64,000 nucleotides of DNA from Augochlora pura (lineage: Eukaryota; Arthropoda; Insecta; Hymenoptera; Halictidae), in assembly GCF_028453695.1 (NCBI RefSeq), contig NC_135773.1:16430001-16494000 (forward strand), given 5' to 3'. This document shows, piece after piece, positions 25,762-38,213 of the stretch. Both the position numbers and the translations under genes were made by a program. The notes under the pieces are model-generated. The model was not told the DNA's origin. It did not search any database and was given only the letters and a program-made list of their open reading frames with translations. Every line of letters starts with the position of its first letter. Position 1 is the stretch's first letter.

Positions 25762-26012
25762 TGGAACAACAATTTATCTGTCAGGAGCCGAAGATAGCTT
25801 CTACCAGAATCAATATAATTTGATTCTTTTACTACGCTATTTACAATTGTGACAACACGAGTCGATCGCTCGACGGCTCGATCACAACTGTCGACTGTCC
25901 GTCGGCGCAACGGTTCCGTGACAACCCCTATCTTCAGCTATTTCCTTAGGGGTTGTCCACTTCAGGCTAGTATCGCATTACGGCGACTTGATTTGGACAA
26001 TTCGTCGTAACA
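25762..26012 (-). mobile_element. Solo LTR, family D copy 1 (251 bp, minus orientation)
   Basis: TG...CA termini lie between perfect ATAT duplications (25758-25761 and 26013-26016). Read on the minus strand it begins TGTTACGACGAATTG and matches the copy at 27571 over most of its length, apart from local indels. The words ACAACCCCT and AGGGGTTGT, about 18 bp apart near 25922-25958, form an inverted repeat that could fold as a stem. No internal retroelement sequence is attached. The 4-bp ATAT target suggests a Ty3/gypsy-type origin (inference from family knowledge). Confidence 0.75.
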
Positions 26013-26141
26013 ATATAAAGGATCTGTACGCAAAATGTAAATTATCTGTGTTAATCAGAAGAAGCGAATGTTGCGCAGAGTAGTTGCGATGTACTTCTTC
26101 TATCAACTTTAACGCATTTGATATATGCATTTCGGTAACAA

Positions 26142-27126
26142 ATGCATAAAAGTCCGCAGTCCACCTATCAGCAAGGCCAGTTATTTACCTGTGAAATCCA
26201 ACTACGAATTTTGGCAGAGCTTCGGCCGTGCTCAAGGATTAGGGGTAGCGCAGGTCCCCGGATGACAAACGAGAAAAACCGAGCAAGAATTTGGCCCGCA
26301 GTGCCCGTGGATCTTTATAGCTTGGCAGGATGACACGGCCGCGTTCGATCTCGCGCCCTCCTTTCATCCCGTTTACAACGTGAAGCACGTTTTTAATCGG
26401 CGGCCCGGCCCATTGTTGAATTCTGGCGTGTTTTACGGGCTCCTTTTGTTTCCCCGGCGGCGGCTCGTCGTTCCAGTTTTTCGGCGGACGCGGCCCGCGA
26501 AGCTCCGAAAGAAATCAGTCCGCGATCATTTTCGGGGCCGGGTGTGTAAATCATGCGTCGCGGGGAATTGAACAAAGCTGAGAGAGAGCGAGAGAGAGAG
26601 AGAGAAGAAAGAGCGCTCTGTTCGAAAGAGTAAGAGAAACAAGAACGGCGGAGGAAAACAGCGAAAACACCGAGCAGAACGCTCGTAATATACGCGTTCT
26701 TCCATTTCACGTTGCGCCTTTGAATTATTCGAACCGCGTTCCCCGGAACGCAATTTTGTCCCATGTAACGACACGTTCGGGAGTTTCGACTCATTTCCGA
26801 GGAACGAGAACGATTCTGTCGTTTGTACGAACGCCGGGTCATTTTGACCCAATGTGGAAATATTTCGTATGCATCGCACGCAGTACGGTTCTTCGACGGA
26901 TCGCGAACACCTGTTTCGTACAAACATTTGTAAATCTTACTAAATTATTGCGTGCGGAGTACAATTCTATGGACCCTACCAGGTACCATAAAATTTTGCT
27001 TCAAACATTATAGATGTGATATGAGTTGGAATCGACCGCTTTCAAGGGGATGATTCGCCAACTTGTACCCCAATTTTCAGGTTTAAGAATTTTTCTACTC
27101 GACAGGGAAAGTTATGCGAGTATTTC
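26142..27126. other. Spacer with GC island and (GA)n
   Basis: The GC-rich block at about 26330-26930 has overlapping frames on both strands. A (GA)n run at about 26578-26606 produces Ser/Leu-rich minus-strand translations. A copy of the dispersed motif lies at 26143-26170. No gene assigned. Confidence 0.45.
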
Positions 27127-27247
27127 TTACATGCATAGTTCTACATATATTGTTCTACATGCATTGTTCTACATACATACTATAGGTTCTACGTATTAGG
27201 TTCTACACACATACATATATAGCTTCTACATATGTAGGTTCTAGGAC
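27127..27247. repeat. Minisatellite of GTTCTACAT words
   Basis: TTCTAC followed by ATA/CAT-rich spacers recurs about seven times at intervals of 14-23 bp. Copies differ in spacer length. Confidence 0.75.
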
Positions 27248-27570
27248 ACTTATCGGAATTAAATTTCACGAATACTGAGGATTGCATAGATAACAATCGT
27301 TATTATTATCTGTTAAACTATTAACGTTTCGTTAAAGTATAAAATAAAGAAAGTGCAGCGATGGTGATCTATAATATAAATCTGCTTTCTACAGGATATT
27401 TCGCTTTAACCAGGCCATTTAAAAATCTTCCTCAACAGTGATGTTACAAAAAAAATTTCGTGTGCAATTTGACTGCTATCAAGAGACAAATGCGATGAGC
27501 AGTTTTTCTCTAAGGTCATTCTTTTCTAGTGTCCTCAATGTAATCGATGTTAATTTGTATGTGAACATAT

Positions 27571-27835
27571 TGTTGCAGCGAATTGTACAAATCAAGTCGC
27601 CTTAATGCGATACTGCCCTGAAGTGGACAACCCCTAAGAAAATAGCTGAAGATAGGAATTTTCACGGAGCCGCTGTGCTGACGGACAGTTGACAGGTGTG
27701 ATCGAGGCGTCGAGCAATCAACTCGTGTCGTCACAATTATATTATTCTAGTTGTTCGGAGCACAATTGTAAATAGCATAGTGAAAGAATAAAATGCCGCG
27801 ACGCATAACGCGTGAAGTCAACGGAGTTCGCAACA
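27571..27835 (+). mobile_element. Solo LTR, family D copy 2 (265 bp, plus orientation)
   Basis: It begins TGTTGCAGCG and ends GTTCGCAACA. ATAT lies on the left (27567-27570) and ATGT on the right, one mismatch from a perfect duplication. It is the inverted counterpart of the copy at 25762, with shared words including CAAATCAAGTCGCC, ATGCGATACT and CTGAAGTGGACAACCCCTAA. The second arm of the internal inverted repeat has decayed here. The two LTRs face each other across about 1.6 kb. Opposite orientation and separate duplications mean they are independent insertions, not one provirus. Confidence 0.75.
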
Positions 27836-28079
27836 ATGTGATTTTTCTATAGCATCATGTAATTGACGATAAGATGCATCTCGACTTTTTGCGATGATTT
27901 GATCTTGAAATTACGTTTGACTTCAAGCATGGAGACGGAACGTAAGAATCTCAATTGTTCATAATTGACACACAGGTGACGGCATTGGTATCGAATTGTT
28001 ACATTATTTAAAGTGCAAATGACTAGACTCAAAATTAAACATTTGATAGTATCGTGAACTATGAATTCAGGCATTATCC

Positions 28080-28940
28080 AGAAAAAGAGAGAGAGAGAGA
28101 GAAGAAATAAAAATCGCCTGCTTCGAAGCAGGTGATACTTCCTCCGTGACACACGTCACCGGCGACTTGAAAACTTCTCTCGGCTTGGACGACAGTGGCG
28201 GGGACGTTCGGCAGCGGTTATCGTTGTCGAAGCTGGCACCAGAGAATTTCCGTCTGGAGCGAGTTGAACCAAGTTCTGCGCGTGTCACGCCGTCAAGGCA
28301 ATTCTTCGCCGATACTTGGAGTTTTCTCTCTCTTCCTTTCTCTCTTTCTTTCTTTCTTTCTTTCCTCTGTCACTGTCTCACTCGGTCCCGAAGTTTCCCG
28401 AGTGTCTGGCCGCGGGAGCGCGGCAGATTCGCGAGGGGAGAGCCGACGTCGACGTCGACGTAGACGCGAAACTCTGCGCGATATTTCGCCGCCTTTGTCC
28501 GCGAATTCCCTCCCGCGGCGGAATCTTAGCGGGGACTAACGCCTCCGCCATTATTCACGGAGCCGCGAGACGGCACCCGAAGTTTACGCTCCCTTCAACG
28601 ATCGTGTGTAACTCGCAGCTGCACAACTCGCTTTGCATAATGCAGCACGGGAAACGTTTAAGCGTCCCACGGAATTCGAATGCCGCCATTATTTAAGGAC
28701 CGCGGGCTCTTGGCGCAACGCGCTCGGAACATCCTCGGCTTTGCGAATTTTCGCGCCGAATTCCCGATTTTTGGCCAGTTTTGTAACACCTTTATAGAGA
28801 AAACAGAAAACGGAGAACATTTTTTTTGCTGCAGAAGAATTACAATGGGGCGAGTTCCTTGTATTACAAAGCTAGGATAGAAAAAGTGATAACTAGATTT
28901 CTATGTAAAATGAAATAATATTTCTGCTATAGTCATTTTT
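28080..28940. other. GC island with simple repeats and a palindrome
   Basis: It contains (GA)n at about 28087-28103, a near-perfect 22-bp palindrome at 28114-28135 centred on TTCGAA and ending in a CAGGTG E-box, a (CTTT)n tract at about 28325-28369 and a GC-rich block to about 28790. Frames overlap in several registers without recognisable products. A promoter or enhancer role is possible but unproven. Confidence 0.5.
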
Positions 28941-28974
28941 GTCAGAAATGCATAATATCCGCAGTCTAATTATC

Positions 28975-31900
28975 ACTATATCTTTGTACAAAATAAAATA
29001 TTTTAAAGACGATTGCAAGGTACAGAAACTGAAAGTACTAAATTCTTCTTATGTCTTCACAATCTTGTATTTAGACTACTTATTTTTCCTACAAGCGCAT
29101 ATAATCCACAGTGACAACTGTCGAATACAGCAGTAAGAAGAAATTAACAAATAACGTATTACGATAAAGAAAGACGCAGTGCAGAAATAGGAATTATTAG
29201 ATCACGTAATTACGTATTATTACCTCAATGTGATAAATTCTTATAAATGTTTTATGGGTCATATAAGACACAGTCTTCTGCAAGTTCATGTTTCTCGACC
29301 TTAATTCTGTATAAAAAGCATGGGCGCCGAACCAACCATCGATTGTTAATTGGTTCCGTATTTGTAAAAGATTCAAGCACATTGCTTCCACAACATTTTA
29401 ATGGGACAGGTCGTAAGGAAACCTTTAAATCGTCTTTGCGTTAAAGTCGTCGATTGAATTACCTACATGTTTGAAGATGCGCAGAGTTACCTAGTTCGTT
29501 ATCCTCTCATACATGAAAAGCGAAACCACGTCGTCGCTGTAGCCGGCTGCATCTAACGACACGACGTTCTCTCGTCTAGGTACGACCTGGCTTAATTACT
29601 GCGTCTTGTGCATTCGAGTACGTCAATTTCCCAGAGTCTGCGACCATGTCACTGCTCTACAGACTTCTTATCGTGCCTAGGTAGGCGGGAGGGTTTACAT
29701 CGTGCTATCAGGATGCCGGGAGATACTCTCAAAGAGGAATTTTTCCTCGAAAATTCCACTCGAGAAACCACTGGAACGGCTCAGGGAAAGTCAAAAGCGT
29801 ATCTTGTATATTTCTCTTATCTCGAAACACAAAGGAGGGCAGATACGTGTACGTGGACAGCTTGAAAGCCAGCAGTGTAAATCCATTAACTTTAAAATTT
29901 TGATAAATAAGGATTTGGTGAATTAGGTGTGAAAAAGCTCACGGTGCCCTTAATATTGTAAAGTATTATTAGTATTATATTATTATTAGTGTTATTGGTA
30001 TTATATTGATATTAATATTTAATTATTCCAACTAACTATATAAAATATTTTATGGTCAAATATTATGGTCAATATATGAGCTGCTAGGTGTTGATTATTT
30101 ATGAACTGAAACGATCCTATCGTAATAAAGATGCGTTCGTAATGCGTAATTCGTTTAAAAAGAAAGTAAACTTACGTTTATTTAGTCGCCTTGTTGTCTA
30201 TTTAGAGACATAGATGTAGACGGTAAAAATAATTAAAAAACGTTATTTAATCTTTCAAACAAGTGTGATGATTTTCCTGCAATTTGTCGAGTGTTTGTTT
30301 TAATTTCGAAACTTTTGAGATTCGTTAAAGTCGATGCAACTTGCACGGTTCCCAGCACTTGGAAAGCTTTCGAAAGCAGGTGCTTCATATTAGCCAGCTT
30401 TGTGCTATTACTATAGTTGCCGGGCTCCCCAAATTTCTCCAGTTTTCGTAGCCGGAACTGCCAGTTTATAGAGAGTTAATAGTTGCACAGGTTTCTAATG
30501 GTACGCCACGCCGGTATCGCCCGCATTGTTGTAGGGAGGATCGCGTCGGTGGCTTCCGAAAATTTGTTTTGGACGCAACAAGCAACTCGCGTCGGTCGAA
30601 CGGGGAATTCCAGTTCGGTTCCAGTGCAGTTTCGCGCGAGCCCGAGTGTGTATATGAATTTATATGGATTGCATTCCCCCCGCGCGTGCACCGTACACAG
30701 AAGCATCGATGCGATATGGAAATTTCAGCGTGATGTTAATACCACCGATAGACGTCACGGCGACATGGGAATTTCACTGCGCAATCCGCATGCACGAAAA
30801 TCGATTCCGAAGGTCGATACGATCCCTGTCGATTTGCTCCCGATTTTTTTTCCCGGCCACTAGAAATAACGAAGCGAAAAAATTGATAACAGAATCTGTC
30901 CCTGTTTCGATAACCAACACACGATTACGATAAATGTTTATGCATTGGTTTTCGAACAATTCTAGCTTGCAGAAACGGACTATCGACTTTGTTCAATTTT
31001 TTTCTGCAACTACGAAAGCTGCTGGATTATTTTCCCTGTAGAATCATTCGACGGACCTTTTTGAGTGCAAGCATATTATATTGTAAATGTTTGAATATGT
31101 TTGAACGACGTTTCAAGCGACCGTATTTATTTCGCAGTTTTAGTGATTCACTGATTTCTCTTTTCGACTTTAATAACTGTTCCCGTTGCAACCAGAAAAC
31201 TTACAAAAATAAATTCTACGCGGCAGGATCCGTAAACTTTGTCAAATGGATACAAACGTAGAAAATAACGTCGCTGTCGGATTTTCACATTTCGTGTATT
31301 AAAACGCACCGTCGCCAATTTCATGCCATCTACTTCTTTGTTTTCAATTTTTCTTCGAACAGAGTTACATTAAAATGAAATAACGCTAGCGAGAAATGCG
31401 TCGAAATTGAGAATGAGAGAATACTAATTTTGAAAACTGATTTATACGGCTCGTACATTTTATACGTTTTCTACGGTATATACGATTTATACGATTGGTT
31501 GGCCACGCAAGGGTCGGAGTGAATGAAATCGCGGGACGAGCGTCTCTCGAGTTATCGTTTAGGCAGAAACGCTCGAAACAGCGGGTGGAAAATGTCCGAG
31601 AAATAAATCTTTGAGCGACGAGTGAATTTCGGAGTGCTGCTCGTAAACTCGTTCCATAATATCAGCGTCGACGCCCTGCCTCCGCGCCGCCGTTGGTTCA
31701 CCATTTTCATTCGCCGCCGTTGGTTTCTATTTTTCTTGGAATCGCGGTTACAAGCGAACCGGAAACCCCGGATACGTTCCCGGTAATAATTCAGTCGAGA
31801 TGGAAAGCTCCTGGCCCGTTTCAAGGATGATTCTCGTCGCTTATGCATCCCCTGGAACTTCTCTCGCGAAAGGAACACGGACGAGGAGATGGTAATCGGG

Positions 31901-32820
31901 AATATACAAAACCTCGCGCCGAGCCGCGGAGAACGGAATCGAACGGGAACGAGAAACGCGAGGAGAGCCCGCTTCGGGGACTACACCCACCCGCGAGCCT
32001 CAAAGACACTTCTTCCCGACAATTTTTACTCGGCTATGGAGGTTCGACAACACGAAAATCGAAGAAGATTCGGAAGTTTAAGCGAACGGGTTCGCGGACT
32101 TGGAAAGTTGGGAAGTTGTTAAGTGAGGAACGTGGAAGCTTTCTTTAAAAGGTTTTCTTTGCATTGCGAGTTATCGTATTACCTGCACAACGGCGTGCTA
32201 AGTAAAATTTAATCGAAGAATTGGATTAAATATAATAATATAGCTTATAAATAATAAGCAGCCCGCAGATTTTCTGCGTCTTTGAAAAAACTAACTGGTT
32301 GAAAAGTGACATCTTAAAGACAGAATAATTTTAGAACGTTTCTGCACATTTTTATTTTGTGTTCTATAAATCTGTGAACACTTCTAAAATTATGATATCT
32401 CACTTCGACTGAGATTGATACTTCTTCATCGTTGCCAATCTATTGTTTCTACACGGATCAGTGTGTCATAATGTGTCAGGTATTTCTTTTTTTCATTATA
32501 TGACCATCGCACTGTTAAAATCAATTACTCTTTAATGCATATCGTGATTGCCGTTCTCTCGGCCTGTTTTGTAAATCTTTTACTTCATTAAAACGCCCTA
32601 CCGCCACTATCGTGCGCAACCATCTTAATTCTTCTCTTACTGTCATTAATGTTACAGTTATTATATGAAATAAAAAGTATCTGTATCAATTACGGGACAT
32701 ATGAGTTAAGTATAATTTTATCCATCTCTGTAATAATTTTAATAAGCTGTAACTAGTATACCAACGTTTTCAGTTTCTCTTACTCTTTTCACTGTTGCCA
32801 ATTATATCTACCATTTTTGT
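28975..32820. other. Non-coding stretch
   Basis: No supported gene. GC-richer patches at about 29590-29870, 30480-30870 and 31500-32150 carry overlapping frames on both strands with no family resemblance. A TATTA-rich microsatellite lies at about 29955-30020. Confidence 0.45.
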
Positions 32821-32853
32821 CATGATTGCATAAAATGCGCAGCCTAGTCATTA

Positions 32854-34203
32854 CCGTCATAATTATTTTCGTTACTATTATACTTTCGTAATCGTGTACT
32901 CGTTATTATTGCACCCTCTATAACAAAACGTCCGCTCCGTTAATACATATAAATAAAACATTATTAATATTGCTTACAACTTACTGAAATTATTAAAACA
33001 TTAAAGATATTTTCATCAAACTTATCTTTCATATCATTGTCTTCAGCAATTACGTTATTAGCCCTAAGGTAATGTAAGAAGCTCTTCCGTCAACTAGAAA
33101 ATTCTTTATGGTAAAAATAAAGCAGAAAGTTACACCATACATGCATGAAGATCCGCAGTCCACTGATACCACGCTCAACGAATCCTTTCCTCTCCACGGT
33201 TATTTTTACCGAGATTTTACACAGCGCTTTTATTTGTTAGGATGTCCTGAAATCTTCTTTCTGAAAAATATCGTTCAACCTTCCTGGCCCTATGGGACGA
33301 AAACCCATCTCCCAGGGTCCTCATTCTCCAGTGACTGCGAGCCTTGTCACGTTCCGCAAACGACGGCACGGCCGCACCACCACCGCGTCTTTGATAAACA
33401 TCGTTCTCTGCCTAAGTGGATTCAGTTTATTAGAGACCGCCGCGTCTCGCGAGCGTCCAAACTCGAACGGGATCGATCCGATCCCTATCGGTAATTGAAT
33501 CTGATTCCCCGTGAAACCGTTGTGTGCCGTTGCGTAAGTTCATTGCGCTTAGCGTTTCCCAATTGTCTCGGCCCGGCGTCCCGCGGAAACTTCGGCGAAG
33601 TTAGGCTAACGATGTACACTAATATGCCGGCCCCGCCGACAAATATAGCAGCGTCTACATTTTATCGATGTGTGTGATGTCTGTGATTGTTCGACCATGG
33701 ATTTCATGCATTTCCGGCGAAATTAAATCGGCGAAGTACAAAGCTGCGGAGCGGATCAGATTTCAACAATAATTTTTACTGATTGAAACTATTAAAAAAG
33801 GGAATTACATATTCATTTAACTTTTTGTTTGCAGAACCAACATAGAACATTGCTGTACATGATCCTACTTCTCGCAATTGATTTATTTTAACAATTACTG
33901 ATTGATTAGTTCCTTCGATTCGCGAAATTCAAGAAATTGGGTTAAAATTGCCCATCGTTTTCTTTGGTTATTAAACGGTTTGGTAAGCAATGGAGTTTTA
34001 TTATTGAATGAAAAGTGAAGAAGTATTGTAAGTGAAATAAAATGGCGTACGACATATTTGATTTGGACACGATTCAATTTCTAGACAATGTCATTGAGCG
34101 ACGCGTGCACGTTATGCGAGACTGTGTCGGGCTAATCGCTCAAGGGGTTAATTAGATTAATAGGATATTTCCTGGCAAAGGCAGTTTGTCAAAGCGTCAA
34201 CGC
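32854..34203. other. Non-coding stretch
   Basis: AT-rich with a GC-richer patch at about 33290-33670. Copies of the dispersed motif lie at 32827-32853 and 33142-33168. A TTAA-flanked right-end-like word (GCTCAAGGGGTTAA) ends near 34148 without a clear left partner, although TTGAGCGA near 34092 is its inverted match. Confidence 0.45.
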
Positions 34204-34207
34204 TTAA

Positions 34208-34471
34208 CACACTATCTGCGGGTCACAGATTTAGCTGATCAAGCTTAGAGACCTATTTGGATTACAGATCGTCCAACGGGGGAAAATCAGTGAATCTTAA
34301 AAAAATCCGCTTTTTAAAAGACATATAGTATTTGCAAAACTGACGCTAAGATTTTGATAACAAGGGTGTAGCAAGGATTTTTTAAATTTCACAAAAGGAC
34401 TTTTAAATGTATAAATTAAAATGAATTAAATTGCTTAGGAAAGTATTAATACCTTTCCCGTATTCAATTCG
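34208..34471. mobile_element. TTAA-type MITE, family C copy 2 (about 264 bp, decayed)
   Basis: Left TTAA (34204-34207) and CACACTATCTGC match the copy at 19728. The interior shares TATTTGCAAAACTGAC and GTATTAATACCTTTC. The right TIR has eroded, but TTAA is present at 34472-34475. It is about 80 bp longer than copy 1, so copy 1 may carry a deletion. Confidence 0.65.
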
Positions 34472-34573
34472 TTAATGAATAAATTAAGGCGAGCAGATTG
34501 GTAATAAATTGAGGCGAGCAAACGGTGTTTTTAACTATCACTAACATTATCATTTTTAACTATCGCGCCAAGA

Positions 34574-35236
34574 ATGAGCCACTGTTTACATTCTACAAGG
34601 GAATGTACGGTGGTATGCACACATTTTCCAGTATTTTACGAATTTCCGGATTCCGCAAGCGCCGAAGTTACAATTCTTGAAGGTCCGGCGAACGATGTAA
34701 CAAAGGAGAGAAAGAAAGCTCCGCGAAACCGGAAGCGTGAGCGCGTCGAACCCGCTCTTTGCTCTTGGGCCGGGAACGCGACGTCCTCTCTTGTTTGTGA
34801 TCCAGCGAATTGAAAACGCGGGGTTGGATCATTGTTTCTTCTTTCTTCGGTCAGTGGACACGGCGGTGGCGACCTGGTTTCGAGACAATGGCGTCGGCAT
34901 TTTTGCGCTGATGTCGTTGGAGAAGTTATCGAGCGTCCGTCGGAGAACGCTCGACTTCTTGCGAGCTCGCAGAACCTCGGAATCAGAAGAGGATCCTCTC
35001 CAAGGCCTTCCGCGTCGACACTTCGCTCGATACCGCCTCCCTTTGCAAACTGCTCGGACAAACAATACACACCTCGCCTCGCTTCGCGCTTTAAACGTCC
35101 CCCTTACTTTTCATAAGGCTGCAACGCGACGACGTCGTCACGGTATCGTCGGCCGACGAACTCGTTTCGGCCTTGACCGGAAGGTCAAACACTCGTCTTT
35201 GTTACGTTGCGACATTTTTATTCGTGTAGTTTCATT
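34574..35236. other. GC-rich island with overlapping open frames
   Basis: Frames of 167, 144, 94 and 78 aa overlap on both strands between 34636 and 35240. They have no recognisable product, and no splice sites fix a frame. Probably CpG-rich non-coding DNA. Confidence 0.45.
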
Positions 35237-35240
35237 TTAA

Positions 35241-35440
35241 CCCTTCGCACTCGAGTGGTGACTCCGAGGCACCACTAAAATTGCTCTATCCTGTTCCTAA
35301 ATAATTTAAATAGCAACAAAGTCTAGTTATAGAAAAATTGTTAAAAATGAAACTGGTTGCAAGAGTTTAATGTCGTATGTATAAAATGCACTATGTTGCA
35401 TAAAACGAAAATACCGCGAGCCACAGAACTTATTCTAAAT
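35241..35440. mobile_element. TTAA-type MITE, family E copy 1 (right end lost)
   Basis: TTAA (35237-35240) is followed by CCCTTCGCACTCGAGTGGTG and a GACTCCGAGGCACCAC word. The reverse complement of the right end of the element at 43482 shows the same order (GGTGACTCTGAGGCACCA). The right boundary here is not clear and is placed by similarity only. Confidence 0.55.
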
Positions 35441-35450
35441 TTACAGTTAA

Positions 35451-35502
35451 CACTTTACCGACCGGTAGCATATAAATCGGCTTTTTACCTCGACCGATAG
35501 TG
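35451..35502. mobile_element. TTAA-type MITE, family F, 52-bp remnant
   Basis: TTAA on both sides (35447-35450 and 35503-35506). Its left end CACTTTACCGACCGGTAG matches the reverse complement of the right end of the 216-bp element at 40195. It keeps little but its ends, as an extreme internal deletion would leave. Confidence 0.6.
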
Positions 35503-35830
35503 TTAAAGGCTACGTCTTTATAAATTATTTAAGCATTAAACCGAGTGGAGCTGTAAGTGATTTTGATGACTCATGCTCGGGGAAAAATAACCCCCGAAAA
35601 GGAGAAAAATCCTGGTAAAGCAGTAAACGATCCTGAGTCGAAAAATATGCAAGTCGTAGCTTCGTACGACAGTCTCGAATCAGAAACGTCACAGAAAACA
35701 TCAAAACGCCACGTATCCAGTTTTTTATCCATTGTACATAATATTCAGTAGTAAGTGTAGTTCTGTTTGTAATAAATTAGTGATAGTTAATTCAGTTTAT
35801 ACTTCAAGACCAGATAGTCTGTGAATCAAT

Positions 35831-35985
35831 TGTCATGGCAACTAATAATTTGCTATCATTGTTGAAGTATTATTATATAATTTTTTAAATATTAGATACC
35901 TTTCGCGATGGATAACATAAATAAAATAGATAAAATAAATTTTGTTTAATGCTAATGTTATGAAAATATAACATGTTTGCTCTCG
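35831..35985. repeat. Dispersed repeat shared with about 56339-56600
   Basis: The words TGTCATGGCAAC and TTAGATACCTTTCGCGATG, followed by AATAAA-rich sequence, also occur in the same order near 56339 and 56480. This is a diverged copy of one repeat. The 56-kb copy ends in a family F terminus, so this may be an end-less remnant of that family. Confidence 0.55.
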
Positions 35986-36112
35986 TGAGCAGGAAGTGCC
36001 GAAGATAATAAGAACGGATCCGGGTAATCCATCCAAGTTGAAATGACCTTAAGGCAAATCTTATTTGTCATCATATGGTATACTTTTAATTATGTCTCTT
36101 GTATCCTGCGGT

Positions 36113-36170
36113 CAGAGTTGAGCGAAACATAATTTGATTAATGATCAACTATTATGACGTGAAATATTAA
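36113..36170 (+). mobile_element. hAT-like end fragment
   Basis: CAGAGTTGAGCGAAACATAA resembles the reverse complement of the right end of the element at 36325-36634 (CAGAGCTGGGCAAACAGTAA), and so does the following TTAATGATCAAC stretch. Ends of the form CAGNGNTGGGCAA are typical of hAT elements. Only this end is visible. Confidence 0.45.
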
Positions 36171-36324
36171 ACAGAAGGAATACAAGAAGAATAAAAAGAC
36201 ACAGGTGTGTTACTTTTAAATAATTAGAACCATACGGAGAAGTTGGTTTTTTATTCTCGTTTCTTGAAATTGATGGAGAACATTATTACTTTATATAAAG
36301 ATCTGCAGTGTATACCTAATTTAT

Positions 36325-36634
36325 AGTCACTGGGCAAAAAGTAATTTAATTAATGATTAACGGTTCTAACTCGCTAGTTATTACAAACTATTATAAATGC
36401 TAATATAAATGATTGTAAATGTTCTAATAGATTATATAAATTAACTGTAATCAATTATTATAAATTAGTTGTAATAATTTACTATAACAAATTATTACAA
36501 ATTAGTTGTAATAATTTACTATAACAAATTATTACAAATTAATTGTAATAAATTATTCTACAGTATTGTAATAAATTATAATAAATTCACAGTAATAACT
36601 AATCATAAATTAGTTTACTGTTTGCCCAGCTCTG
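36325..36634. mobile_element. hAT-like MITE with palindromic minisatellite interior
   Basis: The left end (CTGGGCAAAAAGTAA) and the right end (reverse complement CTGGGCAAACAGTAA, preceded by CAGAG) form imperfect TIRs. The extreme left bases and the 8-bp duplication are not clear. From about 36440 to 36560 the interior is an AT-only tandem array with a 37-bp period, about 2.7 copies. Each unit is itself nearly palindromic around TAGTTGTAATAAT / ATTATTACAAATTA. No transposase frame. Class assignment rests on TIR resemblance only. Confidence 0.5.
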
Positions 36635-36639
36635 CCTAC

Positions 36640-38209
36640 GATAGAGATAAAGACGATTTAAATAGTTGGCTCAAATGAAGCACTTTGTAGTACAATTTGA
36701 AAAATTCAATCACGGCGTCGGACGTTCGAGGGAAGGGTGCGGAGTCGTCCTTGGAATAATTTGAGACGTCGCGACGCCGTGGATGTCTCGGGGTCTGTAG
36801 CGAGCATCCGCGTCCGGTTTTCGCGACGACTTTTAAGAAAATTCGTTATCCGCCGCCTCCTCAAAGAGACCTAACGGTATTACCATTCCTCCGGCTGGAA
36901 TTCGCTCGAGTCACCTTAACGAACGCTTAATTAAAATTTAATTAAGAACGCCGCGATGTAACGTCCCTCTTTCCCTTCTGGCTCCCTTCTCCCCTTGTTT
37001 CCCGGATCAAAAGAATCGTCTTCCGTTTTTATCCTCGCGTTAATAACAAAGTTCCCGCACCCCGCGACACTTTGAATGTCGCACGACGGGGGACGTGCCG
37101 TGAAATGTGGGCGGACGTTGCAAATCGTATATAAACGTTGCAATTTTGCCCAATTATAACGCGATACTGTGGAAAGGGAGATGGGAATTTAAAACGTGGC
37201 TTCCTAAAAGCTTTGTCGGGCACGTTCTTTCGGGAAACGGGCGAATATATTTATTTATTCGACCGTATATTGTAACAATATAAGCGTGAAATTTGAATAA
37301 ACGAACTCTTGCCACTTTGTAAGGGAATGCAGATTTCGTGTCTTTTGGTTGCAGCAGCTAAAAGGCGTTTCAAATGGATGATCCCAATTACGGCAAAAAT
37401 CGCGCTTTTTCATGCAAAGAATTGTGAACAATCTTTTAACAGTGTTGAATACAACAATTCTAATCAGAATGTCATGAATGACTGAATGTAATCAGTGTTT
37501 TCCATGATTTCGTTTATAAGAATTATGAAAGAGCACCATGTTTGGTTATTTTCGACGAAAAGAACTGTTCCATCTGGGTGTTTATAACTTTGGATAGAAC
37601 CGTAGTTCTTCGATAAAAAAAATTGTGAACATTATCTAGATAATAATGTATGCAGCCACAAAATTTCAAATTAATACGTTTATTATTTTCTTTTGAAAAA
37701 ATGCCAACAGTGCATCGTATCTCTGAAAGATATAACTATTTGTGAATACGATTATTGGAAATGGGTGTTTAAATACATTTAAACTAAGGTATAGTTTTAA
37801 ATAAAAGAAACTTTATTCTACGGCGCGTAAGGGAGCTCTTTTCAGTGCAGGTGCTTTTCAACGACTGACCGTGGCCTTTCTGGAACCCCGAAAAGAAAAG
37901 TCGGGTCCCCTCGTAATTCGAAACTGTTATGCTTGTGCCTCGCAAGGTCAAGCACTTATATGAATTTTATATTTTCCTATCTTAATTTCCATCGCTTCTA
38001 AGAACATTGATTTGTTTTTTCCCATGCACAAATATCGAATTGTGAGTGATACGTAATATTCCAATAACAATTTTGTAAAGCACTCTGTCTACACGATTGC
38101 AATTTTGAGAAGAGTCACAATTATTCAACACAAAAAATTTGCATATATTCTTTGAATACTATCAAATGAGGCAGCAAAGTTTGAAACTAATATCTCCATC
38201 GTTTTCGTC
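36640..38209. other. Non-coding stretch with GC island (about 36700-37200)
   Basis: No recognisable gene. The island has short antisense frames; the rest is AT-rich and unassigned. Confidence 0.45.
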
Positions 38210-38213
38210 TTAA

